Assembly: GCF_009380135.2 (NCBI RefSeq)
Contig: NZ_WHUT02000005.1
Coordinates: 124,001 to 188,000 of the forward strand
Source of the DNA: Fertoeibacter niger
Lineage (GTDB): Bacteria; Pseudomonadota; Alphaproteobacteria; Rhodobacterales; Rhodobacteraceae
DNA: 64,000 nt
Direction: 5' to 3'
The translations under genes were made by a program, and so were the position numbers. Positions 8,251-16,384 of this stretch are shown piece after piece (position 1 is the stretch's first letter; each line of letters opens with the position of its first letter). The notes under the pieces were generated by a model that saw nothing but the letters and a program-made list of their open reading frames with translations, searched no databases and had not been told where the DNA came from.

Positions 8251-8865
8251 ATGCGTAACCTGATCCTCTGTCTTGTTGCGCTTTTTGCGCTGGCCGCCTG
8301 TGGCGGTGCCGAACCCAAATGGGCCAGCGATGCCGATGTGGCCCGCGCCGCCTATGTGCACGACGGCCCCGCCGCGATCACCCTGTTCACCGTGACCAAC
8401 GCGCGCAGCGGGGCCGGCGCACATTCGGGGCTGCTGATCAACGGCGCGCAGCGGATCATGTTCGACCCGGCGGGTTCGTGGCAGCACCCGGCCTTGCCCG
8501 AACGCAACGACGTGCATTTCGGCATGACGCCGAAGATGGTCACGTTCTACATCGACTATCACGCGCGTGAGACGTTTGACGTGCAAGAGCAGACCGTGCT
8601 GGTGTCGCCGCAGGTGGCCGCATTGGTGGCGCAGCGGGCCATGGCCTATGGCGCGGTGCCCAAGGCGCAATGCTCGCGCTCGATCTCGGCGATATTGGCC
8701 GGGGTGCCGGGGTTCGAATCCATCGGTTCCACCTGGTATCCGAAGATGCTGATGGCGGATTTCTCCCGGGTTCCCGGTGTGACCACCCGCACCATCACCG
8801 ATGACGATGCCGATGAAAACCATGGCGTGCTGCTGGTGCAGGCGGGCGATCCGCGGCTGGAATAG
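8251..8865 (+). CDS. Conserved lipoprotein
   Basis: 204 aa with a lipoprotein signal (MRNLILCLVALFALAAC, lipid-attachment Cys at about residue 17), so periplasmic and membrane-anchored. The mature part has a conserved core (AAITLFTVTNARSGAGAHSGLLINGAQRIMFDPAGSW, then a DVHFGM segment) as in Rhodobacterales proteins annotated only as hypothetical. It starts 27 bases after the oxidase subunit IV stop, so the two are probably cotranscribed. Function unknown; the pairing hints at, but does not prove, a respiratory or envelope role. Confidence 0.78.
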   Translation: MRNLILCLVALFALAACGGAEPKWASDADVARAAYVHDGPAAITLFTVTNARSGAGAHSGLLINGAQRIMFDPAGSWQHPALPERNDVHFGMTPKMVTFYIDYHARETFDVQEQTVLVSPQVAALVAQRAMAYGAVPKAQCSRSISAILAGVPGFESIGSTWYPKMLMADFSRVPGVTTRTITDDDADENHGVLLVQAGDPRLE

Positions 8866-8870
8866 CCGCT

Positions 8871-9197
8871 TCAGCCCAGCGCGAACTGCACCGCGTAAAG
8901 CACCACCGCCCCGCCGAAAATCGCGCCCAGCATATTGCGGGTGGTGACGCCGATCAGCAGCGTGGCCAATGCCGCTGCCATCCGTGCGGGGTCTGTGGTG
9001 CCGCCGGTCGCGGCAGGCCACAGCACCAGCGGGGCCACCAGCCCCGGCATCACCGCCACTGACGTGTAGCGCAGCAGGCGCAGCGCCCAGGGCGGCAGCG
9101 CACGCCCGCCGATCAGCCCCAGAAACGAGAACCGCAGCAGGAACGTGCCAAGGCCGATGGCCGCGATGGTGGCCCAGATCATCAGCGGGTCGGTCAT
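8871..9197 (-). CDS. azlD: AzlD family branched-chain amino acid exporter small subunit
   Basis: 108 aa with about four transmembrane segments (IWATIAAIGLGTFLLRFSFL; LLRYTSVAVMPGLVAPLVLW; MAAALATLLIGVTTRNMLGAI; VVLYAVQFALG). AzlD is the small partner of AzlC in exporters of the LIV-E family, for branched-chain amino acids or analogues. Its start overlaps the azlC stop by 4 bases, so the two are translationally coupled. Confidence 0.92.
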   Translation of the reverse strand: MTDPLMIWATIAAIGLGTFLLRFSFLGLIGGRALPPWALRLLRYTSVAVMPGLVAPLVLWPAATGGTTDPARMAAALATLLIGVTTRNMLGAIFGGAVVLYAVQFALG

Positions 9198-9901
9198 GCC
9201 CGCACCCCCCGCTCCAGCCAGATTTCGGTCAGCGCGCCGGTGGCCATGGCCCCCGCCGCCGCCAGCAAAAGCCCAGTGTTGTAAGGCAGACCGGCCAACC
9301 CCAGCGCCAGCGCGACAGACACAACCGCCGCCGCGATATGCGCAGGCGAGCGCAGCAGCGGCGCCACGATGGCGATGAAGGTCAGCGGCACGGCGAAATC
9401 AATCGACAGCGCCGGGGGAATGGCGGTGCCAAGTTGCGCGCCCAGCGCCGTGCTCAGATACCACACAGGGCACACCGGCAGGACAGAGCCGAAGAAAAAC
9501 GCGGCCTTTTCGCCGGGGCGTTGCGCCGGGCGGCGGTCATAGTCCACCGCCGCCACGGCAAAGGTCTGGTCGGTCAGCACATAGGCGATGGTGGCGCGCA
9601 GCCAGCCGGGGGCCGTGCCCAGATGCGGCGTCAGCGCCGCCGAATACATCGCCATGCGCAGGTTCACCGCCAGCGCCGTGGCGATGATGACCAGCACCGG
9701 CGCGTTGTCGGCCATCATCTGCACGGCGGCGAATTGCGCGGCTCCCGCCACGACCAGCACCGAAAAGCCGATGGTCTGCGGCAGGGTCAGCCCGGATTCG
9801 GTGGCAATGACGCCGAACAGGATGCCGAAAGGCAGCATGACGATGGCAAAGGGGGCAGAGGCGCGGAAACCGCGCAGGGCGGCGGTGCGGCGGGGGGACA
9901 T
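9194..9901 (-). CDS. azlC: AzlC family branched-chain amino acid exporter large subunit
   Basis: 235 aa membrane protein. The N-terminal AFRASAPFAIVMLPFGILFGV is the AzlC hallmark, followed by GLTLPQTIGFSVLVVAGAAQFAAV, NLRMAMYSAALTPHLG and DQTFAVA. These motifs are the family's conserved pore-region sequence. It forms the exporter with AzlD, whose gene overlaps its 3' end. The start at 9901 is preceded on the minus strand by AAGGAGA. Confidence 0.93.
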   Translation of the reverse strand: MSPRRTAALRGFRASAPFAIVMLPFGILFGVIATESGLTLPQTIGFSVLVVAGAAQFAAVQMMADNAPVLVIIATALAVNLRMAMYSAALTPHLGTAPGWLRATIAYVLTDQTFAVAAVDYDRRPAQRPGEKAAFFFGSVLPVCPVWYLSTALGAQLGTAIPPALSIDFAVPLTFIAIVAPLLRSPAHIAAAVVSVALALGLAGLPYNTGLLLAAAGAMATGALTEIWLERGVRA

Positions 9902-10067
9902 GCGGCGTCTCCTTGGGGAGGGCGGGCTTTACGGGTCGCGGTGATAGGATTAGAGCGGGACAGGGCAAAGGGGAATCCGGTTATCCACAGGAATCGCGCG
10001 TGGCGGCGGAAATTCTATTGGCGGGCCGGGGTTTTGCCGCCCGGGGTGCAATCGGGGCGGTGCGGGC

Positions 10068-10655
10068 ATGCGGATTTTCGGGCTGATACTGGCAGGCGGC
10101 GGTGCGCGGCGCATGGGCGGGGCCGACAAGGCGCTGCTGCGGCTGGGCGATGCGCCACTGGTGACGCTTTGCGCCGAACGGCTGGGGCCGCAGGTGGAAC
10201 AGCTGGCGATCAGTGCCAATGGCGATGCGGGGCGGTTCGGCTTTACCGGGCTGCCGGTGCTGGCCGATGCACCCGCCGCTGCGGCGCAGGGGCCGCTGGC
10301 CGGTGTGCTGGCGGGGCTGGACTGGGCGGCGGGCCTTGGTGCCACGGCGCTGGCCACGGTGGCGGTGGACACGCCGCATTTCCCCTGCGATCTGGTGGCC
10401 CGGCTGTGCCTTGCGGCCGAAAGCGCACCTTCGGGGCTGGCGCTAGCCGAAACGGCGGACCGCGCGCACCCGACCTGCGCGCTGTGGCCGGTGGGCCTGC
10501 GCGACGACCTGCGCGGCTGGCTGGCGGGGGGCGAGGGGCGGATGATGGGTTTTGCCGCGCGGCACCAGCCCGTCCTTGCCCGGTTTCCCGATGCGGCGGC
10601 GTTTATGAACATCAACACCCCCGCCGATCTGGCCGCCGCCGGGCAGGCGGGCTGA
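10068..10655 (+). CDS. mobA: Molybdenum cofactor guanylyltransferase MobA
   Basis: 195 aa cytoplasmic enzyme that transfers GMP from GTP to Mo-molybdopterin, giving the MGD cofactor of DMSO-reductase-family enzymes. The nucleotidyltransferase signature GLILAGGGARRMGGADKALLRLG opens the protein; VAVDTPHFPCDLV carries the metal-binding Asp, and FMNINTPADL is the family's C-terminal motif. It is followed after 3 bases by the mobB fusion gene, a mobAB operon. Confidence 0.95.
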   Translation: MRIFGLILAGGGARRMGGADKALLRLGDAPLVTLCAERLGPQVEQLAISANGDAGRFGFTGLPVLADAPAAAAQGPLAGVLAGLDWAAGLGATALATVAVDTPHFPCDLVARLCLAAESAPSGLALAETADRAHPTCALWPVGLRDDLRGWLAGGEGRMMGFAARHQPVLARFPDAAAFMNINTPADLAAAGQAG

Positions 10656-10658
10656 GCC

Positions 10659-12047
10659 ATGCAGGTCTACGGCATCATCGGCTGGAAAAACGCGGGCAAG
10701 ACCGGGCTGATGGAGCGTCTGGTGGCCGAGATCACCCGGCGCGGGTTTACCGTTTCAACCGTGAAACATGTGCATCACGATGTCGATCTGGATCAGCCCG
10801 GCAAGGATACCTACCGCCACCGCGCAGCGGGTGCGGCAGAGGTGGTGCTGGCTTCGGCCCACCGCTTTGCCCTGATGCGCGAACACCGGGGGGCCGAGCC
10901 TGATCTGGCAGAGGTGCTGGCGCGGCTGGCCCCGGTGGATCTGGTGCTGGTCGAGGGCTACAAGCGCGACAGCCACCGCAAGATCGAGGTGTTCCGGGCG
11001 GAGACGGGCCATACGCTGATCCAGCCCGGCGACCCGTTGGTGCGTGCGGTGGCGACGGATGCTGCGCTGCCGCCCCTGCCCGTGCCGGTGCTGGATCTGA
11101 ACGATGCGGTGGCGGTGGCGCGGTTCATTCTGGCCGATTGCGGGCTGGCAAAGCGCGCGCCGGGGGCTTTCGATACGGTGGTGGTGGTGGATTGGTCAGC
11201 CTCGACCACGCCATCGCCCGGCAGACCTTCGGCGGATGCCATATGGATCGGCTGCGCCCGGGCAGATGGCGAAACCGCCAGCTACCACCGCACCCGCGCT
11301 GACGCCGAACGCCACCTGACCGAACTGCTGGCCACCGAGGCTGCGGCGGGCCGCCGCGTGCTGGCGGGTTTCGATTTTCCTTTGGGGTATCCTGAGGGTG
11401 CCGCGCAGGCCATCACCGGGCAGGTTGCCGACCCACAGCAGCCAAGGGCCTTTGCCCTGTGGGACTGGTTGGCGGAACGGGTGCAGGACGGGCCGGCGAA
11501 TGCCAACAACCGCTTTGCGCTGGCCGAGGCGATCAACGCGCGTTTCGCCGCCCCCGGGCCATTCTGGGGCCGCCCGGCAGGTCTGGCCCTGCCACATCTG
11601 CCTGACAGGAAAACCGCCGATTACCCCGCCCTTGGCCTGACGGAACGCCGCCGGGTGGAAACGGTCATCCCGCGGGCCAGCCCGGTCTGGAAACTCTACA
11701 CCACCGGCTCGGTGGGGTCGCAGGCGCTGATGGGCCTGCCGATGCTGGCCCGGCTGCGGCAGCGGTTCGGCCCGCGTGTCTGGCCGTTCGAAGCCCCGGA
11801 AGGCCCGCTGGTGCTGGCCGAAATCTACCCCTCGCTGATCGACCCTGCGGTGGCGCGCGCCGTGGCACAGGGCATGATCAAGGACGCGGCACAGGTGCGC
11901 CTGCTGGCCTGTGCCCTGCTGCGGCTGTCGCAACGTGGCACCCTGCCCCGGCTGTTGGCCGCTGTGCCCGACTGGCCCGGGCGCAGCGATGAGGGCTGGA
12001 TACTGGGCGCTGGCCACGCGGCGCTGCTGCTGGAGGCGCTGGCATGA
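10659..12047 (+). CDS. mobB: MobB fused to a C-terminal RNase H-like (DUF429-like) domain
   Basis: 462 aa. Residues 1 to about 165 are MobB: P-loop GWKNAGKTGLMERL (8-21), VKHVHHDVDLDQPGKDTYRHRAAGA and LVLVEGYKRDSHRKIEVFR. MobB binds GTP and assists MobA in MGD synthesis. Residues 172-462 are an extra domain with VVVVDWSAS (Asp178), LAGFDFPLGYP (Asp239), VLAEIYPS (Glu388) and MIKDAAQ (Asp409). That spacing of acidic residues after hydrophobic strands resembles RNase H-fold proteins such as DUF429; this is my reading, not a known assignment. Free-standing MobB is about 165-175 aa, so the fusion is over twice normal length. It overlaps the next gene by 4 bases (ATGA). Confidence 0.87.
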   Translation: MQVYGIIGWKNAGKTGLMERLVAEITRRGFTVSTVKHVHHDVDLDQPGKDTYRHRAAGAAEVVLASAHRFALMREHRGAEPDLAEVLARLAPVDLVLVEGYKRDSHRKIEVFRAETGHTLIQPGDPLVRAVATDAALPPLPVPVLDLNDAVAVARFILADCGLAKRAPGAFDTVVVVDWSASTTPSPGRPSADAIWIGCARADGETASYHRTRADAERHLTELLATEAAAGRRVLAGFDFPLGYPEGAAQAITGQVADPQQPRAFALWDWLAERVQDGPANANNRFALAEAINARFAAPGPFWGRPAGLALPHLPDRKTADYPALGLTERRRVETVIPRASPVWKLYTTGSVGSQALMGLPMLARLRQRFGPRVWPFEAPEGPLVLAEIYPSLIDPAVARAVAQGMIKDAAQVRLLACALLRLSQRGTLPRLLAAVPDWPGRSDEGWILGAGHAALLLEALA

Positions 12048-12628
12048 GCCTGCGGCTGGTTCTGGGCCTGCCGCCGCAGCACCGCCGGGCTGCGGCGCAG
12101 CTTTACTGGCAGGCCTTCGGTGGCAAGCTGAACCAAGTGATGGGGCCGGAACCCCGCGCGCTGGCCTATCTGATGCGGGTGATCCGCCCCGACCATGCCA
12201 TTGTGGCGCTGGAGGGCGACCGGCTGCTGGGGCTGGCCGGGTTCAAGACCTGGCAAGGGGCGTTTGCAGGTGGCGGGTTTGACGACTTGCGTGCGGTTTA
12301 TGGCCTGCCGGGTGCCCTGTGGCGCAGCGCGCTGCTGTGGTGCCTGCAACGCGAGATCGACAACACCCATCTGCTGCTGGACGGCATTTGCGTGGACCGC
12401 AGCGCGCGCAGCACCGGCATCGGTACGGCGCTGCTGGCCGCAATCTGCGCCGAGGCCCGGCAGCGCGGCTATCCGGGGGTGCGGCTGGATGTGATCGACA
12501 CCAACTGGCGGGCAAGGGCGCTTTATGAACGCAACGGCTTTGTCGTGACCGGCACACAGCGGCTGGGCCCGCTGCGCCATGTCTTCGGATTTGCCGCGGC
12601 CACAACGATGGTGCGGCAACTGGGCTGA
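12044..12628 (+). CDS. GNAT family N-acetyltransferase
   Basis: 194 aa acetyl-CoA-dependent acetyltransferase. Motif A is visible as LDGICVDRSARSTGIGTALLAAICAEA (R/Q-x-x-G-x-G/A), followed by LDVIDTNWRARALYERNGFV (motif B). Its ATG overlaps the stop of the mobB fusion gene, so the two are translationally coupled. The substrate is unknown. Coupling to mobAB could mean modification of a small molecule or a protein connected with molybdenum enzymes, but this is only contextual. Confidence 0.87.
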   Translation: MSLRLVLGLPPQHRRAAAQLYWQAFGGKLNQVMGPEPRALAYLMRVIRPDHAIVALEGDRLLGLAGFKTWQGAFAGGGFDDLRAVYGLPGALWRSALLWCLQREIDNTHLLLDGICVDRSARSTGIGTALLAAICAEARQRGYPGVRLDVIDTNWRARALYERNGFVVTGTQRLGPLRHVFGFAAATTMVRQLG

Positions 12629-12654
12629 CGCTGCGCTTTCATCCTGGCGGAAAC

Positions 12655-12722
12655 ATCCCCGCCGGAGGCCTGCAACGGCTGATCGCTGAGGCCTCCGGCG
12701 GGGATACTTAGAGACAGAAAAT
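12655..12722. repeat. REP-like palindromic element
   Basis: A perfect 17-bp inverted repeat (ATCCCCGCCGGAGGCCT at 12655-12671; AGGCCTCCGGCGGGGAT at 12689-12705) with a 17-base loop, followed by ACTTAGAGACAGAAAAT up to 12722. The right half recurs inverted at 3615-3648 with one mismatch in 34. It lies between convergent genes and could act as a bidirectional terminator as well as being a dispersed repeat. Confidence 0.8.
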
Positions 12723-12811
12723 AGTGCAGGTGAACCTGCGGCAGCGGCAGAATGACCCGTGGCAACGCCGCAAGAGCGGGCTCGATGCCCCCGGGGGCGG
12801 CTCGGCCCCGC

Positions 12812-13816
12812 TCAGTCAAACGTGCCCGTCACCCGGCCGAACAGCATGAAGGCCCGTGCCGTGCGGGTGTCGGCCAGTTCGGCCAGGTCGGCGTCGCTGG
12901 CGTTTTTCTCGAAGGCCGCGAAAGTGCGGTCGAAGGTGCGCAGGAAATGGTGGGCAGCATCGCGGAACACCGGGTCTTCGCGCATCCGCCCGGCGGTCAG
13001 CGCCAGCGAGGAACGGTCGCGCACGCCACCCAGTGCCGCCACGCCGCGGCCCCGCTCGCCTGCCGCGAACTTGCGCCAGATCTCGGGGCGGGCGCGATCG
13101 GGTTTCAGGTCATCCATATAGATGCCCTCCTGGCTGAGCAGGGTCAGCACATCCTGCGCGGCGCGGATCAGCTTGGCCATGTTGCGGTCTTCCAGCGCCA
13201 GACGCAGGGCGCGGAAACCGGCCTTGTCATCGGGGCTTTCGGGAAAATGCAGCGCGCGGATGAAATCGGCCACCGACAGCGGCGCGCGGGCATCCTCGGC
13301 GGGGGTGCCCAGCGCCAGCGCGGGCTGGTCATCGCCCGGGGCGGGCGGCGCGGGCAGCGCCAGCACGGTCTTGCGGTCGGCCGAGGCCACCGACAGCGCC
13401 GGGTCGCGGCGTGAGGTGAAGGTGGCCAGCACGGTTTCGGTGTTGCGCTGTGCGGCGGCGATTTCATCCAGCTTCTGCTCGACCGAGGGGCGCGCGCCCT
13501 GCGCCTGCTGGCTGGCAACAATGGCGTTGCGCATCGCCTCGACCGCCGCATGCAGCCGGGCCGTCTCGTGCCGCAGGCTGCGGATGGCGCGCAGGCTGGC
13601 CAGTGCCACGCCGATCAGCGCCAGCGGCAACACCAGAACCAGCAGCGTCGCCAGCAGGCCCTGCCCGGCCAGCACGGTGCCGCCAAGGGCAAAGGCCAGC
13701 ACAGCCGCCACCCAGACAAGGCCAAGGGCCAGGCCAAGCACTTCGGCCAAGCCAAAGCCGGCCTCTGCGGGCCCGGAAAGCCCCGGCTCAAAAGGTTTGT
13801 GCTGCGGGTCTGCCAT
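12812..13816 (-). CDS. Conserved membrane protein of unknown function
   Basis: 334 aa. Two transmembrane helices near the N-terminus (about residues 25-50, LGLALGLVWVAAVLAFALGG, and 53-78, LLATLLVLVLPLALIGVALA) are followed by a coiled-coil-like stretch (IRSLRHETARLHAAVEAMRNAIVASQQ) and a cytoplasmic alpha-helical domain with DFIRALHFPESPDDKAGF and QDVLTLLSQEGIYMDDLKPDRARPEIWRKFA. I recognise it only as a conserved Rhodobacterales hypothetical. It lies 47 bases downstream of greA on the same strand, so may be cotranscribed with it. Confidence 0.72.
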   Translation of the reverse strand: MADPQHKPFEPGLSGPAEAGFGLAEVLGLALGLVWVAAVLAFALGGTVLAGQGLLATLLVLVLPLALIGVALASLRAIRSLRHETARLHAAVEAMRNAIVASQQAQGARPSVEQKLDEIAAAQRNTETVLATFTSRRDPALSVASADRKTVLALPAPPAPGDDQPALALGTPAEDARAPLSVADFIRALHFPESPDDKAGFRALRLALEDRNMAKLIRAAQDVLTLLSQEGIYMDDLKPDRARPEIWRKFAAGERGRGVAALGGVRDRSSLALTAGRMREDPVFRDAAHHFLRTFDRTFAAFEKNASDADLAELADTRTARAFMLFGRVTGTFD

Positions 13817-13863
13817 GGCAAACTCCCGTTCTTTCTGCGCGGCGATGCTGTGCCGCGCGCTCG

Positions 13864-14334
13864 TCAGATGTAGCGGATGCTGAGCACTTCATAGCTGCGC
13901 TGGCCGCCCGGTGTTTTCACATCGACCGAGTCGCCTTCGTCCTTGCCGATCAGGGCGCGCGCCAGCGGCGAGCGGATGTTCAACAGGCCGTTTTCGATAT
14001 CGGCCTCGGCCTCGCCCACGATCTGATAGGTTTTTTCCTCGCCGGTGTCTTCGTCCACCAGCGCCACGGTCGCGCCGAACTTGATGGCTCCCGACAGTTT
14101 GGCGGGGTCGATCACCTCGGCCAGCGACAGCATCGCCTCAAGTTCCTTGATGCGGCCTTCGATGAAGCTCTGCTTTTCGCGGGCGGCGTGATATTCGGCG
14201 TTTTCCGACAGGTCGCCATGTTCGCGCGCCTCGGCGATCGCACGGATCACCGCGGGGCGTTCAATGGATTTCAGAACCTTCAGTTCTTCGTCCAGCGCGG
14301 TATGGCCCGCGCGCGTCATCGGTATCTTTTCCAT
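13864..14334 (-). CDS. greA: Transcription elongation factor GreA
   Basis: 156 aa. Rescues backtracked RNA polymerase by stimulating cleavage of the transcript 3' end. The N-terminal coiled coil carries the tip residues [15 protein letters not shown] with GRIKELE, and the C-terminal FKBP-like domain shows [22 protein letters not shown] and [16 protein letters not shown]. The length is exactly typical (about 157 aa). An in-frame Met five residues upstream of [11 protein letters not shown] starts the protein. Confidence 0.96.
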   Translation of the reverse strand: MEKIPMTRAGHTALDEELKVLKSIERPAVIRAIAEAREHGDLSENAEYHAAREKQSFIEGRIKELEAMLSLAEVIDPAKLSGAIKFGATVALVDEDTGEEKTYQIVGEAEADIENGLLNIRSPLARALIGKDEGDSVDVKTPGGQRSYEVLSIRYI

Positions 14335-14608
14335 CGTGGTCCACCCGCAAAAGACAAAGCCACGGCCCGGGCGGGCAGTGACCTTGCGCGTCGTTCATTT
14401 CCGCACCCTGAACCGACTGGCGCGGAAATTGCAAGCGGAATGCCAAGGGCGCCAGGCACGGCGCATCCGGCCGGGTAACATCCTTGCGGCGATGCCGCAT
14501 TGCGGCGGCGTGATGTTGCGTCACGGTTGACCTTGCCCTGCCCTTGCGGCAAACCCCTTGCCAGACAAAAGCCCGGGTTCCTTTGCCCAAGCCGCCGGAA
14601 GGACCGTC

Positions 14609-16264
14609 ATGACCGAAGAGATCAGCCGCGAATCGATGGAATTTGACGTTGTGATCGTGGGCGCGGGGCCTGCGGGCCTGTCGGCGGCCATCCGCCTGAA
14701 ACAGCTGGACGCCGATCTGAACGTTGTGGTGCTGGAAAAGGGATCCGAGGTTGGCGCGCATATCCTTTCCGGTGCCGTGCTGGATACCGTGGGTCTGGAT
14801 GCGCTGATACCGGACTGGAAGGAACGGGGTGCGCCGATCACGACCGAGGTTGTCGAGGACAACTTCTTTCTGCTGGGGCCTGCGGGCAAGCTGCGCATCC
14901 CGAATTTCCCGATGCCGCCCTTGATGGACAACCACGGCAATTACATCGTGTCGATGGGCAATGTCTGCCGCTGGATGGCCGAACAGGCCGAGGCGCTGGG
15001 GGTGGAGATTTTCCCGGGCATGGCGGCGTCGCAGCTGGTTTACGGCGATGCGGGCGAAGTGAAGGGCGTCATCGCGGGCGAATTCGGGCGCGAGGCCGAC
15101 GGGTCGATGGGTGCCAACTACGAGCCCGGGATGGAACTGCTGGGCAAATATGTGTTCCTGTCGGAAGGCGTGCGCGGGTCTTTGGCCAAAGAGGTGATGG
15201 CGCGCTATGACCTGTCGAAAGGCCATTGCCCGCAGAAATTCGGCCTTGGCATGAAGGAAATCTGGGAGATTGACCCCGCCAAGCACCGCCTTGGGACGGT
15301 GACGCATACGATGGGCTGGCCGCTGGGGTCGAACGCAGGCGGTGGAAGCTTCATCTATCACCTTGAAAACAATCAGGTCTATGTGGGTTTCGTGGTGCAC
15401 CTGAACTACGAAAACCCGCACCTTTACCCGTATATGGAGTTTCAGCGGTTCAAGCATCACCCGATGGTGGCCGATCTGCTGAAGGGCGGCAAGCGCGTGG
15501 CTTATGGCGCGCGGGCGATTTCCGAGGGTGGCTGGCAGTCGATCCCCAAGATGGTGTTTCCGGGTGGTGCGCTGCTGGGCTGTTCGGCGGGGCTGGTGAA
15601 CGTGCCGCGCATCAAGGGCAACCACAACGCGATGCTGTCGGGCAAGGCGGCTGCCGAGGCGGCGTTCGAGGCCATCAAGACAGGGCGGCAGGGCGATGAG
15701 CTGACAGCCTATGAGGATGACGTGCGCAGCGGGCCGATTGCGGCTGACCTGAAAAAAGTGCGCAACGTCAAACCCTTGTGGTCGAAATACGGGCTTGTCG
15801 CATCCTTGATGGGCGGCGGCATCGACATGTGGACGAACAGCCTGTTCGGCCTGTCGCTGTTCGGCACGCTGAAACATGGCAAGTCGGATGCGGCGGCGAC
15901 CGGGCTGGCCAAGGATTTCGCACCGATCACCTATCCGAAACCCGATGGCGTGCTGTCATTCGACCGGCTGACCAATGTGGCCTTCAGCTTTACCAACCAC
16001 GAGGAAAGCCAGCCCGCGCATCTGACGCTGCGCGATGCGTCGGTGCCGATCGCGGTGAACCTGCCGAAATATGCCGAGCCTGCGCAACGCTATTGCCCGG
16101 CGGGGGTGTATGAGGTGGTGGTGGAAGACGGCAAGGATCCGCGCTTCGTGATCAACTTCCAGAACTGCGTGCATTGCAAGACTTGCGACATCAAGGATCC
16201 GTCACAGAACATCGTCTGGAAAACGCCGCAGGGCGGCGACGGGCCGAATTACCCCAATATGTGA
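14609..16264 (+). CDS. Electron transfer flavoprotein-ubiquinone oxidoreductase
   Basis: 551 aa monotopic membrane enzyme that takes electrons from ETF (fed by acyl-CoA and other dehydrogenases) and reduces ubiquinone. FAD-binding VIVGAGPAGLSAAIRLKQ is near the N-terminus, with the quinone/FAD region GWQSIPKMVFPGGALLGCSAGLVN in the middle. The C-terminal 4Fe-4S cluster ligands are one Cys in YCPAGVYE and three in NCVHCKTCDIKDP. The start at 14609 follows GGAAGGA; length matches the family. The acyl-CoA dehydrogenase at 4745 is a likely upstream donor. Confidence 0.96.
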   Translation: MTEEISRESMEFDVVIVGAGPAGLSAAIRLKQLDADLNVVVLEKGSEVGAHILSGAVLDTVGLDALIPDWKERGAPITTEVVEDNFFLLGPAGKLRIPNFPMPPLMDNHGNYIVSMGNVCRWMAEQAEALGVEIFPGMAASQLVYGDAGEVKGVIAGEFGREADGSMGANYEPGMELLGKYVFLSEGVRGSLAKEVMARYDLSKGHCPQKFGLGMKEIWEIDPAKHRLGTVTHTMGWPLGSNAGGGSFIYHLENNQVYVGFVVHLNYENPHLYPYMEFQRFKHHPMVADLLKGGKRVAYGARAISEGGWQSIPKMVFPGGALLGCSAGLVNVPRIKGNHNAMLSGKAAAEAAFEAIKTGRQGDELTAYEDDVRSGPIAADLKKVRNVKPLWSKYGLVASLMGGGIDMWTNSLFGLSLFGTLKHGKSDAAATGLAKDFAPITYPKPDGVLSFDRLTNVAFSFTNHEESQPAHLTLRDASVPIAVNLPKYAEPAQRYCPAGVYEVVVEDGKDPRFVINFQNCVHCKTCDIKDPSQNIVWKTPQGGDGPNYPNM

Positions 16265-16319
16265 CCATTCCGGCGGCATTCACGCGGCACGCGGGCGCAC
16301 CTTTGCGTGAACGGGGGCA

Positions 16320-16354
16320 GTATGATTGTCATACCCGCCGGGCGCGACTAGGTT
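16320..16354 (+). promoter_or_regulatory. Promoter with overlapping palindrome upstream of the TPR gene
   Basis: TTGTCA (16326-16331) and TAGGTT (16349-16354) are separated by 17 bases. The -35 overlaps a palindrome GTATGA-TTG-TCATAC at 16320-16334 that could be an operator. The start codon lies 30 bases further on, at 16385. Pattern-based. Confidence 0.45.
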
Positions 16355-16384
16355 GGTGGAAACGCAGTGGGAGGCGCTGATCCG

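Noticed and set aside
14335-14608. Possible coding sequence between greA and ETF-QO
   Set aside because: The frames are short, without a ribosome binding site or similarity; the gap probably holds the two divergent promoters.
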